Below, piece by piece: positions 9,208-18,043 of a stretch of 64,000 nt of DNA. The stretch lies in NCBI RefSeq assembly GCF_900241005.1, contig NZ_OEST01000001.1, forward strand, positions 951,252 through 1,015,251, read 5' to 3'. The DNA comes from Bacteroides cutis (lineage in GTDB: Bacteria > Bacteroidota > Bacteroidia > Bacteroidales > Bacteroidaceae). The notes under the pieces are model-generated. The model did not search any database, was not told the DNA's origin, and worked only from the letters and a program-made list of their open reading frames with translations. The translations under genes and the position numbers were made by a program. How positions within the stretch are numbered: position 1 is the first letter of the stretch; each line of letters opens with the position of its first letter.

Positions 9208-9237
9208 ATAATGCTATCCGATATCTTTCAAAGCGGT

Positions 9238-9245
9238 TATCTTTG
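9238..9245 (+). promoter_or_regulatory. -7 box of the GH3 promoter
   Basis: TATCTTTG, a perfect TAnnTTTG match, 21 nt upstream of the ATG at 9267. It covers the alternative TTG start at 9243, so that start is unlikely. No TTTG -33 box lies at the usual distance, as expected for an activator-dependent promoter. Confidence 0.7.
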
Positions 9246-9266
9246 CAAAACAAAAGTTTAATATCA

Positions 9267-11570
9267 ATGAAAAACAAATTAATCATTATAGCGATGGTAA
9301 CTTGCTTGGCATCTTGCGGCGGTAACAAGACAGAAGTATACAAAAATTCCGCAGCTCCTGTGAAAGATAGAATAGAAGACCTCCTCGGAAGAATGACGCT
9401 GGAAGAGAAAGTCGGTCAGATGAACCAGTTTGTCGGTTTGGAACATATTAAGGCAAACAGTGCCGTGATGACTGAGGAAGAACTGAAAAATAACACGGCA
9501 AATGCTTTTTATCCCGGTATTACGGAAGAAGACGTGGCAGCGTGGACAGAACAGGGGCTGATAGGTTCTTTCTTACATGTGCTTACTATCGAAGAAGCCA
9601 ACTATCTGCAATCTCTTGCCATGAAGAGCCGTTTACAAATTCCCATCATTTTCGGTATCGATGCCATTCATGGTAATGCCAATGCGCCGGATAACACAGT
9701 ATATCCCACGAATATAAACCTTGCTTGTTCTTTCGATACGCTGATGGCTTACAAGATAGCCCGCCAGACCGCCAAGGAAATGCGTGCCATGAATATGCAT
9801 TGGACGTTCAATCCTAATGTGGAAGTAGCACGCGATACCCGTTGGGGACGCGTGGGTGAAACGTATGGTGAAGATCCTTATCTGGTAACATTAATGGGTG
9901 TACAGTCTGTCAGGGGATATCAGGGAAACTTAGATAGCGACGAGGACGTATTGGCATGTATCAAGCACTTTGTCGGCGGCAGCGAGCCTATTAATGGCAC
10001 AAACGGTTCTCCGGCAGATTTGTCCGAGCGAACCTTACGTGAAGTCTTCTTTCCGCCTTTTGAAGCGGGAGTGAAGGCAGGTGCTTTATCTTTGATGACG
10101 GCTCATAATGAATTAAACGGTGTACCTTGCCATAGTAACGAATGGCTGATGACCGATGTGCTTCGCGGTGAATGGAAATTTCCCGGTTTTGTAGTAAGCG
10201 ACTGGATGGATATCGAGCATATTCACGACCTGCATGCCACAGCCGAGAATATCAAGGAGGCTTTCTATCAATCTATCATGTCGGGCATGGATATGCACAT
10301 GCATGGTATCCACTGGAATGAGATGGTGGTAGAACTGGTGAAAGAAGGCCGTATTCCGGAAGCTCGGATTGATGAATCCGTACGCCGTATTCTTGATATC
10401 AAGTTTCGTTTGGGACTGTTTGAGAAACCATACGCCGATGAAACTGAGAGCCTAAAAATCCGCCTTTGCGATGAACATCGCCAAACGGCTCTCGAAGCGG
10501 CCCGTAATGGAATTGTCCTTTTGAAAAATGACGGTGTACTGCCGCTGGATGCTTCTAAATATAAAAAGGTGATGGTGACCGGTATCAATGCCGATGACCA
10601 GAATATTCTTGGTGACTGGAGTGCACCGGAGAAACCGGAGAATGTAACGACTATCCTTGAAGGCTTGAAGATGATAGCTCCCGATACGCAATTTGATTTT
10701 GTAGACCAAGGGTGGGACCCGCGCAATATGAACCCCGAAAAGGTAGCCGAAGCTGCTGCTCATGCCAGGAATGCGGATCTGAATATTGTTGTTGCCGGTG
10801 AATATATGATGCGTTTCCGCTGGAACGACCGTACGGACGGTGAGGATACGGATCGTTCTGATATCGACCTTGTTGGTTTGCAGAACGAATTGATAGAAAA
10901 GGTTGCCGCTTCCGGTAAGCCGACTATCCTCGTATTGGTAAATGGGCGTCCGCTGGGAGTACAGTGGGCAGCCGAGCACTTGCCCGCCATTGTGGAAGCG
11001 TGGGCTCCGGGTATGCAAGGAGGGCAGGCTGTGGCAGAAATCCTATATGGTAAAGTAAATCCTTCTGCCAAGCTGGCTATAACAATACCACATAGTGTCG
11101 GACAGCTTCAGATGATTTATAATCATAAACCTTCCCAGTATTTCCATCCATATGTTGCCGGTAAACCGAGTACGCCGCTTTATCCGTTTGGTCATGGACT
11201 GTCCTATACCACCTATAAATATGAAGATTTGAAGTTGTCGCAGCAAGAAATCAGTAAGGACGGCAGTGTGGATGTCAGCGTAAAGGTTACGAATACAGGC
11301 GATCGTGATGGCGTGGAGATTGTACAACTGTATATTCGTGATAAGTTCAGTTGCGTCACCCGTCCTGTAAAAGAGCTGAAAGACTTTGCTCGTGTGGCTT
11401 TGAAAGCCGGTGAAAGTAAAACGGTAAACTTTAAGATAACTCCCGATAAACTCGCATTTTATGATATCAAGATGAATAAGATTGTAGAGCCGGGTGAGTT
11501 CATTGTTATGGTTGGTGCTTCTTCGGATGACAAGGATTTGCTGAAAGAGACGTTTGTGGTTAAATACTAA
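9267..11570 (+). CDS. GH3 beta-glycosidase lipoprotein (beta-glucosidase / beta-mannosidase type)
   Basis: A 767-residue lipoprotein (lipobox LASC, Cys near residue 19) with the three usual domains of GH3 beta-glucosidases: the barrel with KHFVGGSEP and WMDIEH, an alpha/beta sandwich (ILVLVNGRPLG), and a fibronectin-III-like C-terminus (VTNTGDRDGVEIVQLY). The nucleophile is Asp312 in VVSDWMD. Residues after the Cys are GGNKTEV, with no acidic export signal, so it probably faces the periplasm. Expected role: trimming of beta-linked glucose or mannose from the non-reducing ends of imported oligosaccharides. The glucose-versus-mannose choice cannot be read from the motifs. It has its own PUL-type promoter. 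Confidence 0.9.
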   Translation: MKNKLIIIAMVTCLASCGGNKTEVYKNSAAPVKDRIEDLLGRMTLEEKVGQMNQFVGLEHIKANSAVMTEEELKNNTANAFYPGITEEDVAAWTEQGLIGSFLHVLTIEEANYLQSLAMKSRLQIPIIFGIDAIHGNANAPDNTVYPTNINLACSFDTLMAYKIARQTAKEMRAMNMHWTFNPNVEVARDTRWGRVGETYGEDPYLVTLMGVQSVRGYQGNLDSDEDVLACIKHFVGGSEPINGTNGSPADLSERTLREVFFPPFEAGVKAGALSLMTAHNELNGVPCHSNEWLMTDVLRGEWKFPGFVVSDWMDIEHIHDLHATAENIKEAFYQSIMSGMDMHMHGIHWNEMVVELVKEGRIPEARIDESVRRILDIKFRLGLFEKPYADETESLKIRLCDEHRQTALEAARNGIVLLKNDGVLPLDASKYKKVMVTGINADDQNILGDWSAPEKPENVTTILEGLKMIAPDTQFDFVDQGWDPRNMNPEKVAEAAAHARNADLNIVVAGEYMMRFRWNDRTDGEDTDRSDIDLVGLQNELIEKVAASGKPTILVLVNGRPLGVQWAAEHLPAIVEAWAPGMQGGQAVAEILYGKVNPSAKLAITIPHSVGQLQMIYNHKPSQYFHPYVAGKPSTPLYPFGHGLSYTTYKYEDLKLSQQEISKDGSVDVSVKVTNTGDRDGVEIVQLYIRDKFSCVTRPVKELKDFARVALKAGESKTVNFKITPDKLAFYDIKMNKIVEPGEFIVMVGASSDDKDLLKETFVVKY

Positions 11571-11574
11571 TTTA

Positions 11575-11589
11575 GGGGCGTAGCGCCCC
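11575..11589 (+). other. Small GC hairpin after GH3
   Basis: GGGGCG-TAG-CGCCCC, a 6-bp stem starting 5 nt after the GH3 stop codon. There is no T run behind it, so it may be an RNA 3'-end stabiliser or weak terminator. Confidence 0.35.
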
Positions 11590-11615
11590 GGCAAGGTTTC
11601 CGTTCGGATGATAAC

Positions 11616-11701
11616 ATTTTAGGCGCGGATTTCGCGGATTAATAGGCAATGATTACATAAGAGAAAAAAATCGTGTAATCCGCGAAATCCGCGCCTAAAA
11701 T
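11616..11701. repeat. Perfect 26-bp inverted repeat between GH3 and GH2
   Basis: The arm at 11616-11641 is the exact reverse complement of 11676-11701, with a 34-nt AT-rich spacer. The arms hold a short internal repeat of the CGCGGATT type, like the intergenic CGGATT repeats of Bacteroides genomes. In RNA it would form a very stable hairpin between the two hydrolase genes. Confidence 0.8.
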
Positions 11702-11744
11702 AATATCACAACGCTACACCGCTAAATTCCCATTTGTAAGTTTA

Positions 11745-14225
11745 ATGTCAATGAAAACAATTTATTCTATTATTACCCTTTTGCTTCTTACCCTTTCTCT
11801 TTCCGCTCAATCTGTCCGCGAACGGATACTTCTGGATGAGAATTGGCAATTCGCCTTCGGTAATGCTTCCGATCCGGCAAAGGATTTTGGTTGTGGAACA
11901 GAATATTTTAATTATCTGACAAAAGCAGCTTCCATTCATAATGAAGGTCCTTATTCTCCGAAATTCGATGCCGCCAAGTGGAATGTGGAATGGAAGAATG
12001 TGGATCTTCCCCATGATTGGGTAGTCGATTTACCATACGATTCATTGGCAAGTCATAGCCACGGTTATAAGACTGTCGGTTACAAATATCCGGAAACCAG
12101 TGTCGGTTGGTACCGGAAAACCTTCATTGTCCCGCAGGAAGACAAAGGCAAACATCTTTATCTCCAGTTCGACGGTATTTTTCGTGATGCCCGCATTTGG
12201 GTAAATGGCTTTTATCTGGGACATGAACCGAGCGGTTATGTAGTTCAAACATACGATATTACCGAATATCTGAACTATGGCAGTGAGAATTTAATAACCG
12301 TCCGTACAGATGCTACCCTTGAAGAAGGGTGGTTCTATGAAGGTGCCGGTATCTATCGTCATGTTTGGCTGAATAAAACGGCTTCGCTACATGTGGCGCC
12401 TTTCGGTACTTTTGTGTATACTAATTCTACTTATATCCCTGAAGAAGCTTTCATCAACGTGGAAACGACAGTGGTCAACTCCGGTTTGCAGTCCGCTACT
12501 TATTCTTTGCGCCACACTTTACTCACTGCCGAAGGAAAGGAACTCGGACAGAAGGAAGTGAAAGGGAAAGAACTTCTTGCTAAAGAAAGACATCGGACAA
12601 CTGTTTCCTTATACCTTGCGGCTTCGAATGTGGAGAGCGGAGACATTAATGAAGACTATCACTTATGGACTCCCAATACACCTTATTTATATACCATGAA
12701 AACCGAAGTCTATTCAGGTGACAACCTTGTGGATTGCTATCACACTCCGTTTGGCATCCGTCAAATCGGTTTTGATGCAAATCGTGGCTTTTTATTGAAT
12801 GGCCGGCCTCTGAAACTGAAAGGAGTAAATATGCATCAGGATCATCCCGGTGTAGGTACCGGTATCCCCGATGCCCTGCAAATCTATCGGTTGAAACAGT
12901 TGAAAGCTATTGGTTGTAATGCCTATCGTTCCTCTCATAACCCGATGACTCCTGAAATGTTGGATGCTTGTGACAGTCTGGGCATTTTAGTGATTGAGGA
13001 AAACCGTCTGACCGGAGTAAATAAGGAACACATCGATCTGTTGGAACGTATGATAGTTCGCGACCGTAATCATCCATGCGTCATTCTTTGGAGTGTGGGT
13101 AATGAAGAATGGGGCATCGAATGGGAGGAAACGGGTAACCGTATTGTGGCTACCATGCGTGAGTATTGCCATCGTATCGATCCCACGCGACTGATGACTG
13201 TGGCTTCCAGTGGTGGTCCCACCGTTTTGGCTCCGGCCGATGTGGCAGGTTACAACTATATTCTTCAAAATCCCGTAGATAAATATCGTAGTGAATATCC
13301 CGAACGTTGCGCCATTGGCTCGGAGGAAACTTCCGGTTGCGGTACACGCGGCATTTACTTCGATGAGACGGATAAAGGACTTATGGTTGCCCATAACCGT
13401 AAACCGAATGGTCGTGACAGTCTTCTGAATTGTATAGAGCGAGGTTGGAAGTTCTACGATGAACGCCCTTGGTTAGATGGGCTTTTCTATTGGACAGGAT
13501 TTGATTATCGGGGTGAACCCAATCCGATGAAATTTCCCGCCACGGGTTCCCAGTTCGGTATTTTAGACTACTGCGGTTTCCCAAAGGATGAGGCTTTTTA
13601 CTTGAAATCCTGGTGGAGGGAAGAACCGGTTTTGCATATATTTCCTCATTGGAATCTCCAAGGTCATGAAGGGGAAAAGGTTGATATCTGGGCATATAGT
13701 AACTGTGATGAAGTGGAGCTGATTGTAAACGGTAAAAAAATAGGCCGTAAGTCAATGCCTAAAAACGGACATTTATTTTGGACTGCTGTTTATGAGCCGG
13801 GTATGGTAAAAGCTATAGGCTATAAAAATGGTAAAAAGGTGATGACTCAAGAAATAGAAACTACAGGTGAACCTGCCCGTATTGTTCTGACTCCTGATCA
13901 TTCTGTCTTTCGGAGTGATATAAAGAAAGATGTAGTTGTGGTTTGTGTAGAGCTTCAGGATAAGAAAGGGCGTTTTGTACCGACAGCTTGTAACGAGTTG
14001 GAGTTCACTGTTACCGGTCCGGTTCGTATTTTAGGAGTTGGCAACGGAAGTCCTGCTTATCAGTCTACCGAGCGGCCGTCGGATGTAAATGCACGGACTT
14101 ATCAGGTGAAAACTTTCAATGGACTGGCCCAAATACTGTTGCAAAGTACCGGTGAAGAGGGAGAAGTTACGATGACTGTAAGTTCGGAAAATATCAATGA
14201 TACTTTTTTAGTGTTGAAACATTGA
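11745..14225 (+). CDS. GH2 beta-glycosidase (beta-galactosidase/beta-mannosidase superfamily)
   Basis: An 826-residue exported GH2 enzyme. A second ATG at 11751 gives a cleaner signal peptide (MKTIYSI to SLSAQ) and may be the true start. Domains: jelly-roll sugar-binding domain (residues about 20-220, with PHDWVVD and GWYRKTF), immunoglobulin-like domain, TIM barrel from GFLLNGRPLKLKGVNMHQDHPGVG, then C-terminal domains of the DUF4982 type. The acid/base is Glu454 in SVGNEEW and the nucleophile is probably Glu527 in IGSEETSG. No promoter box is visible in the 174-bp gap behind GH3, so it may be read through from GH3. It likely removes beta-linked galactose or mannose; which one is not resolved. 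Confidence 0.87.
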   Translation: MSMKTIYSIITLLLLTLSLSAQSVRERILLDENWQFAFGNASDPAKDFGCGTEYFNYLTKAASIHNEGPYSPKFDAAKWNVEWKNVDLPHDWVVDLPYDSLASHSHGYKTVGYKYPETSVGWYRKTFIVPQEDKGKHLYLQFDGIFRDARIWVNGFYLGHEPSGYVVQTYDITEYLNYGSENLITVRTDATLEEGWFYEGAGIYRHVWLNKTASLHVAPFGTFVYTNSTYIPEEAFINVETTVVNSGLQSATYSLRHTLLTAEGKELGQKEVKGKELLAKERHRTTVSLYLAASNVESGDINEDYHLWTPNTPYLYTMKTEVYSGDNLVDCYHTPFGIRQIGFDANRGFLLNGRPLKLKGVNMHQDHPGVGTGIPDALQIYRLKQLKAIGCNAYRSSHNPMTPEMLDACDSLGILVIEENRLTGVNKEHIDLLERMIVRDRNHPCVILWSVGNEEWGIEWEETGNRIVATMREYCHRIDPTRLMTVASSGGPTVLAPADVAGYNYILQNPVDKYRSEYPERCAIGSEETSGCGTRGIYFDETDKGLMVAHNRKPNGRDSLLNCIERGWKFYDERPWLDGLFYWTGFDYRGEPNPMKFPATGSQFGILDYCGFPKDEAFYLKSWWREEPVLHIFPHWNLQGHEGEKVDIWAYSNCDEVELIVNGKKIGRKSMPKNGHLFWTAVYEPGMVKAIGYKNGKKVMTQEIETTGEPARIVLTPDHSVFRSDIKKDVVVVCVELQDKKGRFVPTACNELEFTVTGPVRILGVGNGSPAYQSTERPSDVNARTYQVKTFNGLAQILLQSTGEEGEVTMTVSSENINDTFLVLKH

Positions 14226-14358
14226 AAAGAAAACAATGTAACCTTTCTTTTTTATTGGTAGTACAACTCGTAATTTTTTTCTTAGCATTTTATGGTAAGG
14301 GGATACTACCTTTTTGGAGAAGAAAAGTAGGGTGATTGAACAATTTATCCCCTTAAAA

Positions 14359-14404
14359 GAAACAAATAGTACCATATCCGGAAGAAAAAGAATGAGTATC
14401 TTTG
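14359..14404 (+). promoter_or_regulatory. Promoter of the PUL araC gene
   Basis: A perfect -7 box TATCTTTG lies at 14397-14404, 28 nt before the ATG. Upstream is ATAGTACCAT (14366-14375), one base off the ATAGTATCAT found before the CE7 and GH26 operons. ATGATACT (14409-14416) sits near the expected transcription start, a place where a bound protein would block transcription. This would suit autoregulation. Confidence 0.55.
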
Positions 14405-14432
14405 TTGCATGATACTTTTTTAACCAATCGCC

Positions 14433-15320
14433 ATGGAAAACCAAAACTACATTATGAGGGAAATAACCCCTTTGTCAGATCGGGACTGTTTTTATATAGC
14501 CGACAGACGTAAAAACGAGTTCACTTATCCCATTCATTGCCATGCGGAGTATGAGTTGAATTTTACGGAGCATGCTGCCGGGGTACGGCGCGTGGTAGGT
14601 GATTCCGCCGAAGTGATAGGAGACTATGATCTGGTATTGATTACCGGTAAAGAACTGGAACATGTTTGGGAACAACATGAATGTAAAGCCAGGGAAATCC
14701 GAGAAATAACAATTCAGTTTTCTCCCGATCTTTTTTTTAAGGATTTTATTAATAAAAATCAATTCGATAGCATTCGCCGGATGTTGGAGCGAGCACAGTG
14801 TGGACTGTGTTTTCCGATGCAGGCCATTATGAAGGTTTATAACTGGCTGGATCATCTTGCTTCTGAAGAACAAGGCTTTTATGCTGTGATGAACTTTCTG
14901 CGGATACTTTATGAATTGTCTCTTTATGACGATGCCCGCGTGCTGTCAAGCTCTTCATTTGCGAAAATAGAGACTTTCTCCGACAGCCGGCGTGTACAGA
15001 AAGTACAGAAATATATAGCTGATCATTATCAGGAGGATATCCGCCTGAGCGTTTTAGCCGATATGGTCGGGATGACTCCGGTTTCTTTCAGCCGCTTCTT
15101 CCGTCTGCGAACCGGAAAAACGCTCTCGGATTATATCATTGATATCCGTTTGGGATTTGCTACCCGGTTGTTGGTAGACTCTACGCGTACCATTGCGGAA
15201 ATTTGTTATGATTGCGGTTTTAATAACCTTTCCAACTTCAACAGGATGTTCAAGAGGAAAAAAGGATGCTCGCCGAAAGAGTTCAGAGAGAATTATAGAA
15301 AGAAGAAGATTGTGATATGA
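14433..15320 (+). CDS. AraC-family transcriptional regulator, probable PUL regulator
   Basis: A 295-residue cytoplasmic AraC/XylS protein. Residues about 1-150 form a cupin-like sensing domain (YPIHCHAEYELNF, metal- or sugar-binding-like histidines). Residues about 190-290 contain the two helix-turn-helix motifs: LSVLADMVGMTPVSFSRFF and IAEICYDCGFNNLSNFNRMF, ending GCSPKEFRE. It has no membrane segment or kinase domain, so it differs from the hybrid two-component regulators that control many Bacteroides PULs. It lies in the middle of the mannan locus with its own promoter and is the only regulator gene between 5974 and 34421. It is the best candidate to bind the GGATAAA/AGTATCAT elements found at the PUL promoters (inference). 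Confidence 0.9.
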   Translation: MENQNYIMREITPLSDRDCFYIADRRKNEFTYPIHCHAEYELNFTEHAAGVRRVVGDSAEVIGDYDLVLITGKELEHVWEQHECKAREIREITIQFSPDLFFKDFINKNQFDSIRRMLERAQCGLCFPMQAIMKVYNWLDHLASEEQGFYAVMNFLRILYELSLYDDARVLSSSSFAKIETFSDSRRVQKVQKYIADHYQEDIRLSVLADMVGMTPVSFSRFFRLRTGKTLSDYIIDIRLGFATRLLVDSTRTIAEICYDCGFNNLSNFNRMFKRKKGCSPKEFRENYRKKKIVI

Positions 15321-15334
15321 TAAGATAGTATCAT
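15318..15334 (+). promoter_or_regulatory. Candidate PUL operator, CE7-GH5 operon
   Basis: TGATAAGATAGTATCAT matches the element before GH26 (29416-29432) at 15 of 17 positions and keeps the same 30-nt spacing from its seventh base to the -7 box at 15355. It overlaps the end of the araC coding region by 3 bp. Confidence 0.55.
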
Positions 15335-15354
15335 TTGCTTTTAGAATGAGTGGC

Positions 15355-15362
15355 TATCTTTG
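15355..15362 (+). promoter_or_regulatory. -7 box of the CE7-GH5-GH5 operon
   Basis: TATCTTTG, a perfect match to TAnnTTTG, 52 nt upstream of the CE7 ATG. The surrounding GGCTATCTTTGC is shared with the GH26 promoter. Confidence 0.7.
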
Positions 15363-15414
15363 CAGAGTTGGGAAATGATAAGTTCTCATTTGTCTGATTA
15401 AAATTAAATCTAAT

Positions 15415-16704
15415 ATGATGAAAAGAGTTTTCTTTTTTTCCTTTTTCTGTCTGTTGTGTGCATGGACCTCAATAGCACAAGTGCGCGGTAACGAAATCCG
15501 TGTATTGGTTTCGCCCGATCATACGGATTGGATGTATCGCCTGAATGAAAAATGTACGTTTACCGTACGAGTGTTGAAAGCGCAGAATTTGTTGTCGGAT
15601 GTGAAGATTGATTATGAGCTCGGTCCGGAAATGTATCCTGTGGAAACCAAGAAGTCTGTATGGCTCAAAAACGGAGAGCTGAAGTTGCGGGGTACAATGA
15701 AAATTCCCGGTTTTTTCCGCTGTAAAGTCACGGCACATGTAGGAGACCGGACATACGAAGGGCTGGCAACAGCCGCATACGCTCCGGAACAATTACAACC
15801 GATAACAGAATTGCCTGCCGATTTCAGCGATTATTGGGCAAACACGTTGAAGTCTGCACGAGAAACTCCTTTAAATCCGTTGATGACTTTATTACCCGAA
15901 CGTTGTACGGAGACAGACAATGTTTATCAAGTCAGTTTCCAGACTAAACCGTGGGGCGGCCGTTTTTATGGTATTCTCAGTATTCCTAAAAAAGAAGGAA
16001 AATATCCGGCTCTATTGCGCGTGCCGGGTGCGGGTGTACGCCCCTATACAGGCGATACCTATACTGCTCCGGGAAAGATTATCACATTGGAAGTCGGTAT
16101 TCATGGCATTCCCGTAACGATGGAACAGGGCGTTTATGATAATCTGGCGAACGGAGCTTTGGCCAATTATTGGACATTCGGGCGTGATAATCGGGATAGA
16201 AGTTATTACAACCGGGTGGTAGTAGGTGTGTTGCGTGCTGTGGATTTTATTTGCTCGTTACCGCAATATAACGGTAAGGCATTAGGTGTAACAGGTTCCA
16301 GTCAGGGAGGAGCCCTTTCCGTGATAACCGCTGCCTTTGACGCGCGTGTCACTTTCTTGGCTGCCGTTCATCCTGCTTTGTGCGACCACGAAGCATATTT
16401 CAAGAAGCGTGCCTGCGGTTGGCCTCATTATTTTTATTATTATGGTACTCCCGGTGAAAATGAGCTCAAGACAATACGTTACTATGATACGGCAAATTTT
16501 GCCCGTCAACTGAAAGTTCCTGGTTGGTTCAGTTGGGGATATAATGACGAGGTTTGCCCTCCTACTTCCATGTATGCGGCCTATAATGCGATTACAGCTC
16601 CCAAGGAACTGCATCCGTATCTGGAAACCGGTCATTATTGGTATCAGGAACAATGGGACGAGTGGTTGGAATGGTTACGTAAGCAATTGGGAGTAGAACG
16701 ATGA
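15415..16704 (+). CDS. CE7-type acetyl esterase (acetylxylan esterase family)
   Basis: A 429-residue exported alpha/beta hydrolase (signal peptide ending SIAQ near residue 22) with an N-terminal extension of about 130 residues before the AXE1/CE7 domain. The catalytic triad is visible: Ser296 in TGSSQGG, Asp in WGYNDEVCPP and His in ETGHYW. RVPGAGVRPY supplies the oxyanion region. CE7 enzymes remove O-acetyl groups from short xylo- or other oligosaccharides; in this mannan locus acetylated manno-oligosaccharides are the likely substrate (inference). Two ATGs occur in tandem (15415 and 15418). Its last four bases overlap the start of the GH5_7 gene, so the two are translationally coupled. Confidence 0.87.
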   Translation: MMKRVFFFSFFCLLCAWTSIAQVRGNEIRVLVSPDHTDWMYRLNEKCTFTVRVLKAQNLLSDVKIDYELGPEMYPVETKKSVWLKNGELKLRGTMKIPGFFRCKVTAHVGDRTYEGLATAAYAPEQLQPITELPADFSDYWANTLKSARETPLNPLMTLLPERCTETDNVYQVSFQTKPWGGRFYGILSIPKKEGKYPALLRVPGAGVRPYTGDTYTAPGKIITLEVGIHGIPVTMEQGVYDNLANGALANYWTFGRDNRDRSYYNRVVVGVLRAVDFICSLPQYNGKALGVTGSSQGGALSVITAAFDARVTFLAAVHPALCDHEAYFKKRACGWPHYFYYYGTPGENELKTIRYYDTANFARQLKVPGWFSWGYNDEVCPPTSMYAAYNAITAPKELHPYLETGHYWYQEQWDEWLEWLRKQLGVER

Positions 16705-17990
16705 AGATATATTTCTTTTTAGTAGCTTTTGTGTCCCTTCTTTTGGGGGCCTGTACACCCGAACCTGTCGGGACATCATTTATAACGGTCAGTCCCGACG
16801 GCCAATTCATGCGTTACGGAAAACCATATTATTATGTGGGCGCTAACTTTTGGTACGGTGCCATCCTCGGATCAGAAGGTGAAGGCGGTAATCGTAAACG
16901 CCTGCACAAGGAATTGGATTTCTTAAAAAGCATTGGAGTGGACAATCTGCGTGTGTTGGTGGGAGCAGATGGTGAAAATGGGGTGAAAACCCGCGTGGAA
17001 CCCTCTTTGCAGACGGCTCCCGGCGTTTATAATGATACCATCTTAGACGGATTGGATTATTTTATGAATGAACTGCGTAGACGTGATATGACTGCCGTCC
17101 TTTACTTGAATAATTCATGGGAGTGGAGTGGCGGATATTCTATGTATTTGCAATGGTCGGGACATGGTAAAGCGGTGATACCCGCTGTAGATGGTTGGCC
17201 TGCCTATAATAATTATGTGAAGCAGTTTCATCAATCGGATAGCGCGAAGGTATTGTTTGCCAATTATGTCAAGGATATCGTAACAAGAACTAATAGGTAT
17301 AACAAGATAAAGTATGTAGACGATCCCACTCTCATGTCTTGGCAGATTGGTAACGAACCTCGCGCTTTTTCTGATGAGAACAAAGAGGCTTTTGCACGCT
17401 GGATGACCGATGTAGCGGCACAAATCAAGTCACTCGATCCAAATCATCTGGTTTCATCGGGGAGTGAGGGAGCGTGGGGATGTGAGGGGGATATCACTCT
17501 TTATGAGAAAATTCATTCAGACCCGAATATCGATTATCTGAATATTCACATCTGGCCCTATAACTGGAGTTGGGTGAAAGCCGACAGCTTGCAGGAACTT
17601 TTGCCACAGGCAAAGATAAATACCAAAGAATATATTGACGAGCATCTGGCTATTGCCGGCAAGTATAAAAAACCGTTGGTTCTGGAAGAATTCGGCTTTC
17701 CGCGTGACGGTTTCCTGTTCTCAAAAGAAACATCGACAACGGCTCGTGATGAATATTATAGTTATGTATTCGACCTTATTCGTCAGGAATGTGAAAACGG
17801 CGGACTGTTTGCCGGATGTAATTTCTGGGCATGGGGAGGTTTTGCGGAGCAGGCTCCTGGACATATCTATTGGGAAAAGGGAGATGATTATACAGGTGAC
17901 CCTGCACAGGAGGAACAAGGTTTGAATTCTGTTTTTGCTACGGATAGTACCGTTGGAATTATCAAAAGCGAAAACGAAAAACTGAAATAA
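16701..17990 (+). CDS. GH5 subfamily 7-type endo-beta-1,4-mannanase lipoprotein
   Basis: A 429-residue lipoprotein (lipobox LGAC, Cys near residue 18). It matches GH5_7 mannanases: a YYVGANFWYG opening, RVLVGADGE, YLNNSWEWSGG, the acid/base Glu219 in WQIGNEPR, NIHIWPYNW, and the nucleophile Glu330 in LEEFGFPRDG. It cuts internal beta-1,4-mannosyl bonds of mannan, glucomannan and galactomannan. After the Cys it reads TPEPVG, without the acidic run that sends Bacteroides lipoproteins to the cell surface, so a periplasmic location is more likely. It is the second gene of the CE7-GH5-GH5 operon and is coupled to CE7 by an ATGA overlap. Confidence 0.92.
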   Translation: MKIYFFLVAFVSLLLGACTPEPVGTSFITVSPDGQFMRYGKPYYYVGANFWYGAILGSEGEGGNRKRLHKELDFLKSIGVDNLRVLVGADGENGVKTRVEPSLQTAPGVYNDTILDGLDYFMNELRRRDMTAVLYLNNSWEWSGGYSMYLQWSGHGKAVIPAVDGWPAYNNYVKQFHQSDSAKVLFANYVKDIVTRTNRYNKIKYVDDPTLMSWQIGNEPRAFSDENKEAFARWMTDVAAQIKSLDPNHLVSSGSEGAWGCEGDITLYEKIHSDPNIDYLNIHIWPYNWSWVKADSLQELLPQAKINTKEYIDEHLAIAGKYKKPLVLEEFGFPRDGFLFSKETSTTARDEYYSYVFDLIRQECENGGLFAGCNFWAWGGFAEQAPGHIYWEKGDDYTGDPAQEEQGLNSVFATDSTVGIIKSENEKLK

Positions 17991-18043
17991 AGAATAAAAG
18001 ATTTAATGGGAAACTTGAACGGAAAATAAAAAACAGAAATAAA

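Noticed and set aside
9243..9266. TTG start for GH3, and the similar early GTG/TTG starts at 50931, 56162 and 63030
   Set aside because: Each of these starts lies within a perfect or near-perfect TAnnTTTG promoter box, while an ATG that fits the signal peptide or family start follows shortly after.
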